Shown here: piece by piece, positions 60,004 through 64,000 of the stretch
Layout: each line of letters begins with the position of its first letter
How positions within the stretch are numbered: position 1 is the first letter of the stretch
From: Mucilaginibacter ginsenosidivorax
GTDB taxonomy: Bacteria; Bacteroidota; Bacteroidia; Sphingobacteriales; Sphingobacteriaceae
Length of the DNA stretch: 64,000 bases
NCBI RefSeq assembly: GCF_007971525.1
Contig: NZ_CP042437.1
Coordinates: 4,960,001 to 5,024,000 of the forward strand
Direction: 5' to 3'
Made by a program: the position numbers and the translations under genes
The notes under the pieces: model-generated
What the model was told of the DNA's origin: nothing
The model's input: the letters and a program-made list of their open reading frames with translations, nothing else
The model's database searches: none

Positions 60004-60936
60004 TTAAAGTATGTAAAACTGAGTCTTCTTTTGATGCTGTTTACCTATCATTGCGTCAATATCGCCAGGCAACTCATCCTTCATCATTTGTTTCAGGTTT
60101 TTTTCGATGGTGCGGCTGATGGTTGTTGTTGGTGTATCGGTAGGTTTGTTTTCAAACGGATCCTGTAGGTGGATGGCCATTTTTTCGATCAGGAAAAAGG
60201 CCGATGATATGGCTATTACCAATGGCACCTGGAAAATCCCGAAAAATTCCATCAGGCTGAAAGGCAACAGCAACACAAAAAACATAACCAGCCAGTGAAT
60301 GTATACGCTATAGGTAACCGGGAAAACAGTATTCTTAATACGCTCGCAGCCACCCATCGAGTTCATAAAGTTGGTGAGCGTGTTATCAAGGGCCACCTGT
60401 TGGTACTCATTTATCCAGCCCAGCTTGTATAGTGTGCGCAGGTCATGACCCTGCAGCTCGTTTATTGCAAGCGGAATATGGTCAAGCTTTTTGATGTTTT
60501 TTACATCGTCATCGATTAGGTAGGCATCGAGGTTATCTTTTGCGTTTTGACCGCGCAGGTGGCAGCTTAAACTGTAGCACCAAGCCATTTGCCTGCGGAT
60601 GATGCGCTCTTTTAGCGCCCATTTTTGTTCGCCATCATGGCTGCTATCCACAAAAGTTAAAACCTGGCGTGCAAAGGTGCGGCAATCATTTACAATGCCT
60701 CCCCAAAGGATGCGGGCCTCCCACCACCGGTCATAAGCCTGGTTTGACCGAAAGGCCAGCAGGAGCGAAATAATGGTACCCAAAATAGTAGGTACCGTTA
60801 GCGGAATAGAGACATCTTTGAAGTTATAGTATTGGTGAACACAATAGATGGTAATGGCATACACAGCCACCATCAACACTTCCTTTTTTATTTTGCCAAA
60901 TACGTAGCTTACCGGTATATTTTCTTTTAATAACAT
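60004..60936 (-). CDS. Bestrophin family anion channel
   Basis: A 310-residue membrane protein with the bestrophin signature RSNQAYDRWWEARILWGGIV (about 64-83), four TM helices and a C-terminal cytosolic helical part. Bacterial bestrophins (YneE-like) form pentameric ion channels, conducting chloride or sodium. It lies 16 bases downstream of the UspA-like gene in the same direction, likely an operon. Confidence 0.9.
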   Translation of the reverse strand: MLLKENIPVSYVFGKIKKEVLMVAVYAITIYCVHQYYNFKDVSIPLTVPTILGTIISLLLAFRSNQAYDRWWEARILWGGIVNDCRTFARQVLTFVDSSHDGEQKWALKERIIRRQMAWCYSLSCHLRGQNAKDNLDAYLIDDDVKNIKKLDHIPLAINELQGHDLRTLYKLGWINEYQQVALDNTLTNFMNSMGGCERIKNTVFPVTYSVYIHWLVMFFVLLLPFSLMEFFGIFQVPLVIAISSAFFLIEKMAIHLQDPFENKPTDTPTTTISRTIEKNLKQMMKDELPGDIDAMIGKQHQKKTQFYIL

Positions 60937-60952
60937 AGTTGTGAAATTTTAA

Positions 60953-61435
60953 TTATGATTCATGTTCAGTTAAAACAGGCTCTTCTATAACCACATCGGC
61001 CAAAGTGCCCGGCGTTTTAGGTAGTTTTATCAGGGCTGTATCGCATTTATCAAAAAGCATTTGCGGGGCTATGCTGTTTTTAAAAAGCAGCTCGTAATTG
61101 TCATGCGGGGGTACAATGGCATCAATTTCATTAGCTTCAAGGAAATTATTGAAAACGGCAACCGTGCTGCCGTAAAAAAAAGTGATAGCAATATTGTTGA
61201 TGACATGGCTATACTTGTTTTCGATATCGCGGCACCTGATATAAAAATTATCCGGTATTTGCCGGTATTCTACGCTACGGCGCGATAGCATCAGCAATTC
61301 GCTTATGTTATCGGTAATTTTAAGCATGTGTACCAACACAATATTCACCTTTTGGGGGTAAAAAACCTGGGCCAAAGCAGGAATATGCTGGATAGACTGC
61401 TGGGTAAAATCGGTAGGGATTAATAACGTTTTCAT
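60953..61435 (-). CDS. Universal-stress-like protein
   Basis: A 160-residue protein from ATG 61435; the longer frame adds 20 poor residues. The start MKTLLIPTDFTQQSIQHIPA is the UspA beta-1/helix-1 core. Further core motifs (ATP-binding G-x2-G-x9-GS) are not clearly present, so it may be a degenerate USP. It is 16 bases upstream of the bestrophin gene, suggesting a shared stress or ion-related role. Confidence 0.65.
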   Translation of the reverse strand: MKTLLIPTDFTQQSIQHIPALAQVFYPQKVNIVLVHMLKITDNISELLMLSRRSVEYRQIPDNFYIRCRDIENKYSHVINNIAITFFYGSTVAVFNNFLEANEIDAIVPPHDNYELLFKNSIAPQMLFDKCDTALIKLPKTPGTLADVVIEEPVLTEHES

Positions 61436-61595
61436 GGTAATTTTAATTAATGGTGAAACCTTGTATGTTTTGTTTGATACAAGTGTAGCCGCCAATAATT
61501 AGGAGGATATAAGAAAGTTATTAGAATTTGATTAGAATGCGCATAGCCCCACCTAAACAGCATTCATGAGCGCCTAAAAGCATCATAGTGCGAAT

Positions 61596-61696
61596 AATCC
61601 TCTCCAAAGGAGAGGACTTTTGATTTGCATGTACTTGTAAGCCGTTGGAGTTTACAAACTGGCTTTTAAAGTCTTCTCCTTTGGAGAGGATTTAGG
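61596..61696. repeat. Palindromic element overlapping the kinase 3' end
   Basis: AATCCTCTCCAAAGGAGAGG at 61596 and its inverse ending GAGGATTTAGG at 61696. It belongs to the same family as 42072-42159 (both have CTAAATC, then an inner palindrome, then GACTTTTGATNTGCA). The kinase stop codon TAA and its last ten codons lie inside the right arm. Confidence 0.8.
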
Positions 61697-63051
61697 TGAT
61701 CCTCCATCGGCAAAAACACCTTAATCTCGGTACCTACCCCAACTTCCGAACTTATGCCCAGGCTGCCTTTATGCAGGCGGATAATGTTAAGCGTTAAGGG
61801 TAAGCCAACGCCATGGCCTTCATACTCGTGAGCGTTTGAGGCGCGAAAAAAAGGCTCGAATATATGCTGAAGCTCGGTTTGGGGGATGCCGATGCCCTGG
61901 TCTTTAATGGCAATAATCACTCTTTTATTTTCGGCTAACAAGCTAATGGTTACCGGCCGGTTATCGGAGTATTTGCATGCGTTGCCGATAATGTTGTTAA
62001 TGGCCAGCCGAAGCAAGTTGCTGTTGCCCTTTACATAAAGCAGGCTTTCATCGGCAGGTAAGTTTTCCAGGTCGATATAGATATTGCTCCCGGGGTTTAT
62101 TCGTTTAACCGATTCAGATGCGGTAAGCAAAAGTTCATCCATCCTGATGCTTTCCCAGTTTTGCCTTTTGCCATCAAAACCCGACTGTGCCAGCGTAAGC
62201 AGGCTGTTCAGGATCTGACCCAGTTTTTCCGATTCGGCATAAACTGTATTTAAAACCCCGCGTTGCTGTGTGTTCAGGTCTTGTTTATTTAACGCCAGCT
62301 CAAGCTCAGATGATATGATAGTTAGCGGGGTGCGTAACTCGTGCGATGCATTGCTTACAAAGTTGTTTTGCGTTTCAAAGGCAGTTTCAAGCCTGTTAAG
62401 CATATCATTAAACGTGAGCGATAATTCGGCTATCTCGTCTTTGCCGGTCAGTTCGTCCAGCCGAAAATGAAGGTTATTGGCGGTGATGTTTTTAACATTG
62501 TTAATGATGCGCCTCACCGGCTGAAAGGTGTAGAAGGAAAAAACTTTCCCCACAAAATATACCAATATCATGGCCAGCAAAAAGCCATACAACAGTATTT
62601 TTTGAAGGTCTTTTAGCTCTTGAAAGCCAGCCGGATTTGATGCTGATACAATAACAACATAACTTGCATTACCTTTTTTGAATAGTGAACCTGCATAAAA
62701 GGTATTATCATGCCTGTAGTGGGCCTGGCCTGTCAGTAAAATATCGTCAATAAAAATCTTATCAATACCGGCGCTTGCATGCAACTTATTGCTGCCGTCT
62801 ACTTTTAAAAAGTACTCTTTTTCCGAGTCCAGTTTCTCCAGGTATTTATTGCGCACCTCTAAGGTAGCTTTACTTTTGGCGCCCGGCGACAGCTGCACTT
62901 CGGCCGCTATGTTTACGCGGGCTTCCAGCCGTTTATAAAAATCATCAAAATTGAATTTGTAAACCAGATAAAATATCGACGCATTAAGCAGTATAAGTAT
63001 ACCGCCCGACAGCAGCAGGAATAGCAATGTTATTTTACTTTGTATCTTCAT
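61666..63051 (-). CDS. Sensor histidine kinase (two TM, HAMP)
   Basis: A 461-residue membrane kinase from ATG 63051. TM1 (about 8-32) and TM2 (about 155-170) flank a 120-residue periplasmic sensor; then HAMP (170-225), H237 in ASHELRTPLTII, and an HATPase with NNIIGNACKYS, IKDQGIGIPQ and GHGVGLPLTLN. The start overlaps the response regulator's 3' end by 17 bases. The last residues LNPLQRRRL are encoded by a palindromic repeat that also provides the stop, so the natural C-terminus may have been a little different. Confidence 0.92.
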   Translation of the reverse strand: MKIQSKITLLFLLLSGGILILLNASIFYLVYKFNFDDFYKRLEARVNIAAEVQLSPGAKSKATLEVRNKYLEKLDSEKEYFLKVDGSNKLHASAGIDKIFIDDILLTGQAHYRHDNTFYAGSLFKKGNASYVVIVSASNPAGFQELKDLQKILLYGFLLAMILVYFVGKVFSFYTFQPVRRIINNVKNITANNLHFRLDELTGKDEIAELSLTFNDMLNRLETAFETQNNFVSNASHELRTPLTIISSELELALNKQDLNTQQRGVLNTVYAESEKLGQILNSLLTLAQSGFDGKRQNWESIRMDELLLTASESVKRINPGSNIYIDLENLPADESLLYVKGNSNLLRLAINNIIGNACKYSDNRPVTISLLAENKRVIIAIKDQGIGIPQTELQHIFEPFFRASNAHEYEGHGVGLPLTLNIIRLHKGSLGISSEVGVGTEIKVFLPMEDHLNPLQRRRL

Positions 63052-63733
63052 CGGTATCACCCTCTTTCATCAGGTACCCCATGCCAAACACCGTATGGAT
63101 CAAATTTGGGCCACCGTTTTTCTCCAGCTTTTTACGCAGATAATTTATATAAACATCTACCACATTGGTGCCCATATTAAAATCAATATCCCAAACATTT
63201 TCCAGGATCTGAATCCGGGATAATACCTTTTTTTGATTTTTTACAAAATATTCAAGCAAACGGTATTCGGTGGCTGTAAGTTTTAATGCCTCGTTGTTGC
63301 GGTAAGCTATTTTCGATTCGGTATTGAGCACCAGGTTGCCTATTGTATAGGTGTTGTTTGATAATGTTTCGCTGCCGCTCCGGCGCAGCAGCGTACGGAG
63401 GCGGGCGGCAAGCTCGGCAATTTTAAATGGTTTTACCATGTAATCATCTGCACCGCTATCCAGACCGCTAACAATATTCTCGGTAGAATCGAGCGCCGTA
63501 AGCATAATAATGGGTATCGTTTTTTTTTGCTGCCTGATGCGTTTGCAAACCTGTATACCATCCATTACGGGCAGCATTACATCAAGTATAACCAGGTCAA
63601 AGTCATGATCAAGTGCCATTTGCAAACCTGTTGCGCCGTTGGCTGCAACGCTAACTTCAAAACCGTAATCGGTGAGGCCGCGCTTAATTACCGATACCAC
63701 ATTTGGTTCATCCTCAACTAACAATATCCCCAT
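63035..63733 (-). CDS. OmpR-family response regulator
   Basis: A 232-residue regulator from ATG 63733 with receiver domain (D8/D10-type acid residues, phospho-acceptor D51 in VILDVMLPVMDG, S/T and K102 in VKPF) and a C-terminal winged-helix DNA-binding domain (LTATEYRLLEYFVKNQKKVLS, NVVDVYINYLRKKL). It precedes and overlaps the sensor kinase gene. The stretch upstream contains an 8-base-arm palindrome (63905-63926) that may be its site. Confidence 0.95.
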   Translation of the reverse strand: MGILLVEDEPNVVSVIKRGLTDYGFEVSVAANGATGLQMALDHDFDLVILDVMLPVMDGIQVCKRIRQQKKTIPIIMLTALDSTENIVSGLDSGADDYMVKPFKIAELAARLRTLLRRSGSETLSNNTYTIGNLVLNTESKIAYRNNEALKLTATEYRLLEYFVKNQKKVLSRIQILENVWDIDFNMGTNVVDVYINYLRKKLEKNGGPNLIHTVFGMGYLMKEGDTDEDTK

Positions 63734-63904
63734 AAACAACCGATGTATTTAACTGCTGGGTTGCCAAAATAAATAAATAATTTATCGATTGATATAATTA
63801 TTGAAATATAAACTTATAATTGTATTCCATTTTTGGGCTTTTTAAAATTACCACCGGGATATGAAAATTTATTTGTGCACCGGTTTTTATTTGCAGATAC
63901 CAAA

Positions 63905-63926
63905 ATATACCTATAATCAGGTATAT
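63905..63926. promoter_or_regulatory. Palindrome in the divergent region
   Basis: ATATACCT-ATAATC-AGGTATAT, perfect 8-base arms with a 6-base centre, between the response regulator gene (minus) and a putative gene beginning at 63962 (plus). The half-site ATACC is the same as in the TetR operators but the centre is longer, so a different protein is likely. Confidence 0.45.
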
Positions 63927-63961
63927 CAAATTAAAGAAACACTACACATATTAGCACTACA

Positions 63962-64000
63962 ATGGCCCAATTTGTTAAAATCCAACTTTCTGTCTTTTGC
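63962..64000 (+). CDS. Possible start of a gene running off the window
   Basis: ATG at 63962 opens 13 codons (MAQFVKIQLSVFC) to the window edge, with a hydrophobic start compatible with a signal peptide. Too short for any assignment. Placed after a palindrome and an AT-rich promoter-like region. Confidence 0.3.
   Translation, partial: MAQFVKIQLSVFC

Overview
The window looks like a chromosomal segment of a Sphingobacteriaceae member, most like Mucilaginibacter or Pedobacter. The reasons are the Bacteroidetes-type promoters (TTG or TTTG about 17-20 bases before TAnnTTTG), the AT-rich gaps, the family content (TonB receptor with carboxypeptidase-regulatory domain, AsmA, DUF1080, DUF5009, FtsX/MacB permease, BadF-type sugar kinases, Anbu, LutABC) and the many palindromic and heptanucleotide repeats between genes. 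Genus is an inference from gene content only.

Layout. 1-5.9 kb: start of a flavoprotein gene, small membrane and secreted proteins, and a MacB/FtsX-type ABC permease. 6-10.8 kb: a glycolytic operon (pfkA, a BadF-type pseudokinase candidate, gap) divergent from a Nudix/winged-helix (NrtR-like) regulator, and next to an intact BadF-type N-acetylglucosamine kinase. 11-15.2 kb: a Tat-exported Nif3-like protein, small membrane proteins, a predicted small RNA, tRNA-Arg(TCT) and small orphan ORFs. 15.3-19.7 kb: a signalling cluster of two histidine kinases and two single-domain response regulators. 20-28.3 kb: TonB receptor, secreted protein, ankyrin protein, REP-like inverted repeat, AsmA. 28.7-30.8 kb: a two-gene Septu-like defence cassette (ATPase plus HNH nuclease). 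31-38.5 kb: thioredoxin-like ferredoxin, cyclase-like DUF3095, an ArsR-SRPBCC-VOC operon with two operator dyads, AraC regulator, DUF2142, and a histidine kinase whose sensor resembles the plant ethylene receptor. 38.6-44.7 kb: Lys/Ala-rich protein, MazG-like hydrolase, RlmF, DUF1080, DUF5009, TruC. 44.7-51 kb: repeat-rich zone with a TetR-MFS-SDR regulon marked by three matching palindromes. 51.1-53.8 kb: lutABC lactate oxidation operon. 54.3-54.5 kb: an orphan SAM-I riboswitch directly upstream of tRNA-Cys. 54.6-64 kb: DUF3943, DUF4143 ATPase, TMEM220, transglutaminase plus Anbu protease, bestrophin, UspA-like protein and an OmpR/HK two-component pair.

The points most worth a second look are the SAM-I riboswitch that appears to lead into a tRNA gene rather than a methionine gene; the ethylene-receptor-like kinase with all four key residues kept; the kinase-dead BadF paralogue inside the glycolytic operon; the Septu-like cassette; and several intergenic palindrome families, one of which supplies stop codons and C-terminal codons to the genes it touches.
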